Shown: piece after piece, positions 5,423 to 9,508 of the stretch
How the letters are laid out: each line of letters starts with the position of its first letter
Position numbering within the stretch: the first letter of the stretch is position 1
DNA from: an uncultured Oscillospiraceae bacterium
GTDB taxonomy: Bacteria > Bacillota_A > Clostridia > Oscillospirales > Oscillospiraceae
Assembly: GCA_900754605.1 (NCBI GenBank)
Contig: CAAEDK010000240.1
Coordinates: 1-9,508 of the forward strand
Direction of reading: 5' to 3'
DNA length: 9,508 nucleotides
Made by a program: the position numbers and the translations under genes
Notes under the pieces: model-generated
Databases searched by the model: none
Told to the model about the DNA's origin: nothing
Seen by the model: only the letters and a program-made list of their open reading frames with translations

Positions 5423-5557
5423 CGGTCTTCAGGGCGGGGTGTGATTCCCCACTGGCGGTATAGTCCGCGACCGGGCGCAGTCTCATTGAGTTGATTTTGC
5501 GTCCGCTGACCCGGTGAAACTCCGGGACCAACGGTAATAGTCCGGATGGAAGAAGAT
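5423..5557 (+). promoter_or_regulatory. FMN riboswitch (RFN element) aptamer
   Basis: The conserved RFN blocks are all present in order: TCTTCAGGGCGGGGTG at 5426-5441, ATTCCCCACTGGCGGTA around 5444-5460, AGTCCGCGACC after it, then GCTGACCCGGTGAAACTCC, CCGGGACCAACGGTAATAG and TCCGGATGGAAGAAGA ending near 5556. P1 is TCTTC (5426-5430) with GAAGA (5552-5556). The variable arm is short (GGGCGCAG to TTGCGTCC). It senses FMN and controls the riboflavin uptake gene ribU, which begins 116 bases downstream, consistent with the usual targets of this riboswitch. Confidence 0.97.
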
Positions 5558-5605
5558 GTGTGAAAACAAGGAAACGGCTGTGGAATTCGCAGGCGTCCAG
5601 CGCAC

Positions 5606-5664
5606 CTCCTTATTGTTTTGCACCTGGAAGACTTGTGCTTTCTGGTGTACCAAAACAAAAGGAG
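5606..5664 (+). promoter_or_regulatory. Shine-Dalgarno-sequestering hairpin, expression platform of the FMN riboswitch
   Basis: CTCCTT (5606-5611) and TTGTTTTG (5613-5620), with one bulged A between them, pair with CAAAACAAAAGGAG (5651-5664), which contains the ribU ribosome site AAAAGGAG. GCACC (5620-5624) can also pair with GGTGT (5644-5648) inside the loop. No terminator with a U run is present, so control is probably at translation initiation: FMN bound, P1 formed, ribosome site hidden. The loop stretch CCT-G-GAAGAC (5623-5632) can pair with GTCTTCAGG (5425-5433), the 5' side of P1, and may be the alternative partner. Confidence 0.7.
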
Positions 5665-5672
5665 TGTTTTTT

Positions 5673-6368
5673 ATGTCTATGTCAAATTCCTCTGCCGTCC
5701 GGTCCAAGGCTCGCAGTGCCTGGGACACTAAGACTCTGGTTAGCATGGCTATGCTCACTGGAATCGCTTATATTGTGATGCTGGTGTCCAAGCTGATGCC
5801 CAGCGTGATGTTCCTGGACTTCGATTTCAAGGATGTGGTGATCTGCATTGGCGGCTTTACCTTCGGGCCCTTAGCCGCAGCAGTCATCTCCATTCTGGTG
5901 GCATTTATCGAGATGATCACCATCAGCACCACCGGCCCTATCGGCTTTATTATGAATGCCCTGGCCACCTGCGCCTTCTGCTGCACTGCCTCCTATCTCT
6001 ACAAAAAAATGCATACGAAGAAGGGTGCGGTGCTGGGCCTGGCTTGCGGTGTGGTCTGTCTGGTGGCGGTGATGCTGTTGTGGAACTATCTGATCACGCC
6101 TCTGTATATGACGAACTTCTCTCGGGCGGATGTGGCCGCTCTTCTGCCTACGCTGTTTCTGCCCTTCAATCTGGCCAAGGGCGGGATGAACATGGCGGCT
6201 ACCCTGCTGCTCTATCCCCCGGTGGTGGGTGCGCTGCGCCGGGCCGGTGTAGTACCGCCCTCTCAGAGCGTGCAGAGCAAGAAACTCAATGCTGGGTTCC
6301 TGCTGTTTGCGCTGGCGCTGCTGGCTACCTTTGTGACGTTTGCGCTGGTGCTGGCAGGGGTCATCTGA
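5673..6368 (+). CDS. ribU: riboflavin ECF transporter substrate-specific component RibU
   Basis: This 231-residue integral membrane protein binds riboflavin and works with the shared energy-coupling module (EcfA, EcfA' and EcfT, encoded elsewhere) to import it. About six helices are expected. Family signatures are LDFDFKDVVICIGGFTFGPL (48-67), IEMITISTTGPIGFIMN (79-95), LLWNYLITPLYM (about 134-145) and LFLPFNLAKGGMN (about 160-172). The reading frame is open upstream to 5556, but that part lies in the riboswitch and its expression platform. The ATG at 5673 has AAAAGGAG eight bases upstream and is the start of choice. It is monocistronic, with an FMN riboswitch before it and a strong terminator after it. 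Confidence 0.96.
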   Translation: MSMSNSSAVRSKARSAWDTKTLVSMAMLTGIAYIVMLVSKLMPSVMFLDFDFKDVVICIGGFTFGPLAAAVISILVAFIEMITISTTGPIGFIMNALATCAFCCTASYLYKKMHTKKGAVLGLACGVVCLVAVMLLWNYLITPLYMTNFSRADVAALLPTLFLPFNLAKGGMNMAATLLLYPPVVGALRRAGVVPPSQSVQSKKLNAGFLLFALALLATFVTFALVLAGVI

Positions 6369-6392
6369 ACGGACACGATAGTATTATGTAAT

Positions 6393-6432
6393 AAATAGAT
6401 AGCCGCCGGCTTAGCCGGCGGCTATCTATTTT
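6393..6432. terminator. bidirectional terminator of ribU and of the convergent phosphopantetheinyl transferase gene
   Basis: AAATAGATAGCCGCCGGC (6393-6410) pairs perfectly with GCCGGCGGCTATCTATTT (6414-6431), 18 bp with a 3-nt loop. Short T runs follow on both strands. The TAG stop of the leftward gene (6424-6422) lies inside the stem. Confidence 0.92.
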
Positions 6433-7000
6433 CGTTCAATGTTTTTGTATCGGTCCAAACAATATCCAGAGGGGGCAACTCCAGTCCGCAGGCGGCTCCC
6501 ACCCAGCCATCGCCGAAGTAGAACCTGAGGAACCTACCCTGTGAGAGATAGATCTCATGTGGGTCAAAGGGTGCGCCCAGTGTAGGAAGGGGGACGGCTA
6601 TTCGGGCGGGGGGATAGGGCAGACCGTCGCCATTCTGCTTGCCCAGGCACTCCTTGGCCGCCCACAGAGCGGCAAATTCCTCCGGTCGGTCCTGACGGGA
6701 GCGAAGCCAGGTTCGTTCCTCGAGGGTGCAGGATCGGTCGATCAGACTGTCTCGCCAGACGGGGCGGACCATCTGGATGTCTACTCCCACAGGGCGGTCT
6801 GAGAGGGCGCACAGGGCCAGTGTGCCGCTGTGGGAAAGATTGAATTGACAGTGGGGGAGATGAGGGAAATAGGGCTTTCCCCGTTCCCATAGGGCCAAGT
6901 CCGGCAGAGGATCCAGTCCCCATTGCTGCCGGGTCGACCAGGCCAGCAGCTGCCGGGCCTGTGCCCGGTGGCTGAGATCCCGGAGACCAAACAGGATCAT
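6422..7000 (-). CDS. 4'-phosphopantetheinyl transferase superfamily protein (Sfp type)
   Basis: This 192-residue cytoplasmic enzyme should move the phosphopantetheine arm of CoA to a serine of carrier proteins. Seen are GKPYFPHLPHCQFNLSHSG (41-59; H57, S58), the metal site in VGVDIQMV (D74), and WAAKECLGK (113-121; K116, E117, K121), the WxxKExxxK signature. At the position where Sfp has the second metal ligand (D-x-E) this protein has Q76. At 192 residues it is shorter than Sfp (about 220). The frame is open up to 7072, but the ATG at 7000 has AAAGGAGG six bases before it and starts the family-like MILFGLRD. No NRPS, PKS or carrier protein gene lies in the window, so its partner is unknown. 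The membrane protein gene upstream ends 68 bases away. Confidence 0.88.
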   Translation of the reverse strand: MILFGLRDLSHRAQARQLLAWSTRQQWGLDPLPDLALWERGKPYFPHLPHCQFNLSHSGTLALCALSDRPVGVDIQMVRPVWRDSLIDRSCTLEERTWLRSRQDRPEEFAALWAAKECLGKQNGDGLPYPPARIAVPLPTLGAPFDPHEIYLSQGRFLRFYFGDGWVGAACGLELPPLDIVWTDTKTLNENR

Positions 7001-7027
7001 GGATATCCTCCTTTCCAGTATCATTTC

Positions 7028-7044
7028 AGTATACCAGTATAGCA
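7028..7044 (-). promoter_or_regulatory. tandem extended -10 elements before the phosphopantetheinyl transferase gene
   Basis: On the minus strand TGC-TATACT (7044-7036) and TGG-TATACT (7036-7028) are two overlapping extended -10 boxes without clear -35 boxes. They would give a start near 7029-7021, just ahead of the ribosome site. They arise from the CAGTAT repeats at 7016, 7027 and 7035 on the plus strand. Confidence 0.45.
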
Positions 7045-7068
7045 GAGGTGAAGTAGGAAGGGAAGAGG

Positions 7069-7584
7069 TCAAAGAGGATGAGAAATCCAGGTCCGGAGGC
7101 TGGACAGATCCCAGAAAAGAGGCATATCAGGGTGATACAGCGTGAAGACCACCAACAGAAGGCCCAGAACTGTGGCGGCCGCTAGAGGTAGTTTCCAACG
7201 TAAGCCGAGGAACGGGCCAGAGAAGCGCAGAGGCAGTCCGAAACCAAGCAGCAGGGCCAAAATATAGAGAGCCAGATCAAAAATGGGGTGTGTACCACCC
7301 AGAATGATGTGGTAAATATAGCCCAGAGAAAGCAGTAGTGCACACATTGACAAAAGGGACAGCAACCAGGGGCGAAGAGCGGTGGGACGGCCGCGGCAGA
7401 TCCACAGTGCGGCAGCCAGGTAAGGCCAGAAGAGGACCTTGATATGCTCCCATAGACTCTCCTGTACGGGAGAGAACAGTGCGGTAACTGCGTTAGGCCA
7501 GAGTCTGTATAGGGCGTGCAGTCCTATTCCTGCGAGCAGTGTCATACAGAAAACCGGGATCAGCTGCTTTTTTTCATATACCAT
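7069..7584 (-). CDS. DUF6512-like small integral membrane protein
   Basis: This 171-residue protein has hydrophobic segments at about 8-26, 50-65, 72-95, 102-122 and 130-150, so probably five helices. The first loop carries the motif FSPVQESLWEHIKVLFWPYL (37-56), which I associate with DUF6512, an uncharacterised Firmicute membrane family. A GGTHPIFDLALYILALLLGFGL segment (residues 95-116) follows. No enzymatic motif is visible and I assign no function. The ATG is preceded by AAAGGTG about 11 bases upstream. It is read toward the phosphopantetheinyl transferase gene without an obvious terminator between them, so the two may be cotranscribed; that does not establish a shared role. Confidence 0.75.
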   Translation of the reverse strand: MVYEKKQLIPVFCMTLLAGIGLHALYRLWPNAVTALFSPVQESLWEHIKVLFWPYLAAALWICRGRPTALRPWLLSLLSMCALLLSLGYIYHIILGGTHPIFDLALYILALLLGFGLPLRFSGPFLGLRWKLPLAAATVLGLLLVVFTLYHPDMPLFWDLSSLRTWISHPL

Positions 7585-7609
7585 TCCATATCCACACCTT
7601 TCCGTCGGG

Positions 7610-7667
7610 GCTGGAAGTCTGTCCAGCTTGTTTCACTGTATGCTGGGTCTGTCCAGGTCATGCAGTG
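7610..7667. repeat. repeated dyad in the divergent region before spoVAC (candidate operator)
   Basis: GTCTGTCCAG occurs twice, at 7617-7626 and 7647-7656, exactly 30 bases apart. Each copy is preceded by CTGG, so each forms a small dyad: GCTGG-AAGTCTGT-CCAGC (7610-7627) and CTGG-GTCTGT-CCAG (7643-7656). The second is itself enclosed by CACTGTATG (7634-7642) and CATGCAGTG (7659-7667), 8 of 9 complementary. The block ends two bases before the -35 of the spoVAC promoter. Confidence 0.55.
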
Positions 7668-7668
7668 T

Positions 7669-7697
7669 GCATGATTTTTTCAGAATGGGGCATACTG
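7669..7697 (+). promoter_or_regulatory. spoVAC: sigma-G-type promoter of spoVAC
   Basis: GCATG (7669-7673), a 17-base spacer and CATACTG (7691-7697) closely fit the sigma-G pattern G(A/C/T)AT(A/G) - 17/18 - CATACTA, with a single mismatch in the last base. The start should be near 7704, about 35 bases before the spoVAC ATG. Expression in the forespore is what is known for spoVA genes. Confidence 0.75.
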
Positions 7698-7738
7698 GAG
7701 ACTATCACTCCGCCTGAGGCGGGAATGGGGGAACGGAG

Positions 7739-8182
7739 ATGGATCTGAGCAATCAGGAGTATGATGCGCTGGTGCGCAGCAAGGCGCAGCCATCTCCCCT
7801 GTGGAAGGACCTGGTGTGGGCCTTCTGTGTGGGGGGCGGGATCTGTGCGGTAGGACAGGGTCTGCTGGAGTGGTATCAGAGCCTGGGGCTGGAACAGGAG
7901 CAGGCAGGGACTGCTGTCTCTGTGACACTGATCCTGGTGGCAGCCACGCTCACCGGGCTGGGCCTGTTTGACAAAGTAGCAAAGCGGGCAGGAGCTGGCA
8001 CTCTGGTGCCTATTACTGGCTTTGCAAATGCTATGGTCTCCCCGGCTCTGGAATTTAAAAGCGAGGGACTGATCACGGGAACGGCGGCGAAGCTGTTTGT
8101 AGTGGCTGGACCAGTTCTGGTGTTCGGCATCAATGCCAGCGTGATCTATGGACTGATCCTGGTTCTTTTGGGATGGAGCTGA
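7739..8182 (+). CDS. spoVAC: stage V sporulation protein AC
   Basis: This 147-residue membrane protein is part of the SpoVA channel in the spore inner membrane, which takes up dipicolinic acid in sporulation and releases it on germination; SpoVAC itself is described as mechanosensitive. After a soluble head come LWKDLVWAFCVGGGICAVGQ (21-40), a second helix with LILVAATLTGLGLFDKVAK (64-82), the hallmark GAGTLVPITGFANAMVSPAL (85-104), EFKSEGLITGTAAKLF (105-120), and a last helix (122-145). The length is normal. The ribosome site is GGGGG (7727-7731) seven bases before the ATG, or a very close GGAG. In most spore formers spoVAC is followed directly by spoVAD and spoVAE; here a 477-base gap and sstT follow, so it is separated from the usual operon. 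Confidence 0.92.
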   Translation: MDLSNQEYDALVRSKAQPSPLWKDLVWAFCVGGGICAVGQGLLEWYQSLGLEQEQAGTAVSVTLILVAATLTGLGLFDKVAKRAGAGTLVPITGFANAMVSPALEFKSEGLITGTAAKLFVVAGPVLVFGINASVIYGLILVLLGWS

Positions 8183-8216
8183 GTCTGATGGACAGTGTCC
8201 GGTTTCAGATTCAAAA

Positions 8217-8254
8217 GCGCCAGCCTGACTTTCATTATGAGAGTGGGCTGGCGC
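8217..8254. other. long hairpin downstream of spoVAC
   Basis: GCGCCAGCC (8217-8225) pairs with GGCTGGCGC (8246-8254). Inside, ACTTTCAT and ATGAGAGT can pair with one G-U. On the plus strand AAACCC follows the stem, so it lacks the U run of a spoVAC terminator. On the minus strand it is followed by TTTTG, so it looks like a weak terminator for leftward transcription, although no leftward gene is visible to the right. Confidence 0.6.
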
Positions 8255-8276
8255 AAACCCTGAAGAAAAGAGATGA

Positions 8277-8338
8277 TCCCCAATTACAGAGTGTTCTAGT
8301 GTTCTTTTCTATAAAAGCGGCACTGCTGATATTGGGGA
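8277..8338. other. second stem-loop in the spoVAC-sstT gap
   Basis: TCCCCAAT (8277-8284) pairs perfectly with ATTGGGGA (8331-8338). The stem continues inward with CAG/CTG and GTG/CAC pairs (8287-8293 with 8321-8328) around small internal loops, leaving a 27-nt A/T-rich loop. Weaker hairpins follow: CGACAG/CTGTCG (8382-8412), TCCTG/CAGGA (8420-8439) and GTCCGC/GCGGAC (about 8469-8496). I do not recognise an RNA family. Confidence 0.4.
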
Positions 8339-8455
8339 CGGATACATAGCGTGTTGCACAGTGTGGCTAGACTTTGTACAACGACAGTGGGTTGTGGTCG
8401 ATGGTGCTGTCGAGGAACATCCTGCTCATAAGATCAGGAACGATACCGGATCAAT

Positions 8456-8548
8456 ATGCCCTTAAGATGTCCGCAGATCGAGGTGCTTTGTGCGACTTGT
8501 GCGGACTGTCCGTTTATGAAGAACATTTGTTGTCCAGAGTGCGGATAG
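8456..8548 (+). CDS. cysteine-rich 30-codon reading frame (real microprotein or remnant of a zinc-ribbon gene)
   Basis: From ATG 8456 to TAG 8548 the frame encodes 30 residues with seven cysteines (5, 12, 15, 18, 25, 26, 29). They are arranged as CxxCxxC in LCATCADCPF and CCPECG at the very end, spacing that suggests zinc or metal binding. Codon choice looks like the neighbours (GAG, CAG, ATC, AAC). Against a functional gene: no good Shine-Dalgarno lies before the ATG (only GGAT), the frame is open only eight codons further upstream, and the other two plus frames are also open for part of this stretch. It may be the surviving 3' end of a decayed gene. I know no family for it. Confidence 0.3.
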   Translation: MPLRCPQIEVLCATCADCPFMKNICCPECG

Positions 8549-8565
8549 GAACTGCTGCGTACCTG

Positions 8566-8574
8566 TGTTATAAT
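8566..8574 (+). promoter_or_regulatory. sstT: extended -10 promoter for sstT
   Basis: TGT-TATAAT (8566-8574) is a perfect -10 with extended TG. No clear -35 lies at the right distance. The start would be near 8581, giving a leader of about 80 nt before the sstT ATG. Confidence 0.6.
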
Positions 8575-8659
8575 GATGCCTCGAATTGGGCTCAGGCCGC
8601 TGAATCGACGGTAAGATGGCCTGGCAGCAGGAATGAAAAGGAAGGAAAACGAGACGAGC

Positions 8660-9508
8660 ATGAAAAATCTGATCAAACGCTGGAATGAGAGCAGCCTGGT
8701 GCTCCGGATCCTCTGTGGTCTGGCTGTGGGAATCGTGCTAGGCATGACTGCTCCGCAGGCTTCTGCTGTTGGCTTGCTGGGAGACTTGTTTGTAGGGGCG
8801 CTGAAAGCGGTGGCGCCTCTGCTGGTATTGTTTTTGGTGATGACAGCCCTGGCGCAGCATCGGGAGGGGAGGCAGACCAATTTATCCCGCATTGTGTTCC
8901 TGTATCTGATGGGTACATTCCTGGCGGGGTGTACTGCGGTTGCGGCTAGTTTTTTGTTTCCGCTACGCTTGGAATTGGCAGCTGCCCAGGAGGGGATCGT
9001 CCCGCCGGGTGGGATTGCTGAGGTGCTGCACACACTGCTGATGAACCTGGTAGCCAATCCGGTGGATGCTTTGGGGAAGGCTAATTATATTGGAATTCTG
9101 GCTTGGGCCGTGCTGCTTGGAATTGCTCTGCGGCGTGCTCCCCAGGGGACCAAAGAGGTGCTGGCCAGCCTTTCGGATGCGGTCTCCCAAATCGTCCGGT
9201 GGATCATTGGCTGTGCACCTTTTGGTGTGATGGGGCTTGTATTCCGTTCCATCTCACAGTTAGGGCTCCGGTCGCTGTTCAGCTATGGCCGGCTGATCCT
9301 TCTGCTGGTCGGAACTATGTTTTTTGTGGCATTGGTGGTCAACCCACTTCTGGCTGTTCTGTATATCCGGAAAAATCCCTATCCTCTGGTGTTCCGATGC
9401 TTGTGGAGAAGCGGCCTGACTGCATTTTTTACCCGCAGCTCTGCGGCCAACATCCCAGTGAATATGAAGTTGTGTCAAGAGATGGGGCTGGATGAGGATA
9501 CCTATGCG
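8660..9508 (+). CDS. sstT: Na+/serine-threonine symporter SstT (partial, cut by the window end)
   Basis: The frame is open from ATG 8660 to the last base, 283 codons of an expected 400 or so. The product is a dicarboxylate/amino acid:cation symporter family member that imports L-serine and L-threonine with sodium. Recognisable stretches are MKNLIKRWNESSLVLRI (1-17), FVGALKAVAPLLVLFLVMTAL (44-64), IVPPGGIAEVLHTLLMNLV (113-131), NPVDALGKANYIGILAWAV (133-151), SDAVSQIVRWIIGCAPFG (172-189), NPYPLVF (239-245) and the re-entrant hairpin serine motif FFTRSSAANIPVN (256-268), all strongly SstT-like. The ribosome site AAGGAAGGA (8638-8646) is rather far from ATG 8660. An in-frame ATG at 8633 would add nine residues but has a poorly spaced site, so 8660 is preferred. 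Confidence 0.94.
   Translation, partial: MKNLIKRWNESSLVLRILCGLAVGIVLGMTAPQASAVGLLGDLFVGALKAVAPLLVLFLVMTALAQHREGRQTNLSRIVFLYLMGTFLAGCTAVAASFLFPLRLELAAAQEGIVPPGGIAEVLHTLLMNLVANPVDALGKANYIGILAWAVLLGIALRRAPQGTKEVLASLSDAVSQIVRWIIGCAPFGVMGLVFRSISQLGLRSLFSYGRLILLLVGTMFFVALVVNPLLAVLYIRKNPYPLVFRCLWRSGLTAFFTRSSAANIPVNMKLCQEMGLDEDTYA

Noticed and set aside
5556..5672. Upstream start for ribU adding 39 residues
   Set aside because: That stretch is the end of the FMN aptamer and its expression platform; ATG 5673 has the ribosome site and the family-like start.
7001..7072. Upstream start for the phosphopantetheinyl transferase at 7072
   Set aside because: It would overlap the upstream gene's end, has no ribosome site, and ATG 7000 has AAAGGAGG six bases before it.
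8374..8688. 104-codon plus-strand open frame before sstT
   Set aside because: No ribosome site, no recognisable domain, it overlaps the sstT start in another frame, and its composition is unlike the neighbouring proteins.
8434..9057. 207-codon minus-strand open frame
   Set aside because: It is antisense to the strongly conserved sstT frame, and its low-complexity Ser/Arg/Pro composition is typical of a shadow.
1..9508. CRISPR arrays, insertion sequences, tRNA or rRNA genes
   Set aside because: No regularly spaced repeats, transposase motifs, terminal repeats with target duplications, or tRNA-like folds with a GTTCGA loop were found on either strand.

Overview
The window reads as a chromosome segment of an anaerobic, spore-forming, moderately GC-rich Firmicute, most like the Oscillospiraceae / Clostridium cluster IV gut bacteria (Flavonifractor-like). 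The reasons are a small acid-soluble spore protein gene, a spoVAC gene with a good sigma-G-type promoter, long-form hpf, an FMN-riboswitch-controlled ribU, an sstT-type Ser/Thr transporter, strong AGGAGG ribosome sites, and G/C-rich codon use. Genus is inference. No mobile element, CRISPR array, tRNA or rRNA is visible.

Layout. Positions 1-80 hold the last codons of an unidentified upstream gene and its terminator. Positions 101-214 hold a compact minus-strand unit: an extended -10 promoter, about 80 nt of RNA and a strong intrinsic terminator. This looks like a small RNA gene that I cannot name. From 259 to 1425 is a metal-dependent amidohydrolase, then hpf (1580-2131), encoding the long ribosome hibernation factor, behind an extended -10 promoter. 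A shared bidirectional terminator (2158-2192) separates hpf from a convergent minus-strand polar amino acid ABC importer operon read from 4633 down to 2220: binding lipoprotein, permease, ATPase. A 13-bp perfect hairpin lies between the first two genes.

The 4734-4992 gap contains the importer promoter and an unexplained 106-nt sequence that folds into one long irregular hairpin. A minus-strand alpha/beta-type SASP follows (4993-5199), then a sigma-A promoter, an FMN riboswitch and ribU (5673-6368), encoding the riboflavin-specific S component of an ECF transporter. The riboswitch output can be read directly: an arm that pairs with the ribU Shine-Dalgarno, and a stretch that could pair with the 5' strand of P1. 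A second bidirectional terminator (6393-6432) ends ribU and also contains the stop codon of a minus-strand Sfp-type phosphopantetheinyl transferase. Upstream of that lies a DUF6512-like membrane protein.

At 7585-7738 a divergent intergenic region carries repeated dyads and a sigma-G-type promoter driving spoVAC (7739-8182), which is not followed by spoVAD. From 8183 to 8659 there is no convincing conventional gene. That stretch holds two strong hairpins, several weaker ones, and a 30-codon cysteine-rich reading frame. The window ends inside sstT (from 8660).

The genes do not form one pathway. The common themes are nutrient uptake (amino acids, riboflavin, Ser/Thr) and stationary-phase or sporulation functions (hpf, SASP, spoVAC). 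The least explained parts are the four non-coding or near-non-coding stretches: 101-214, 4816-4949, 7610-7667 and 8217-8548.
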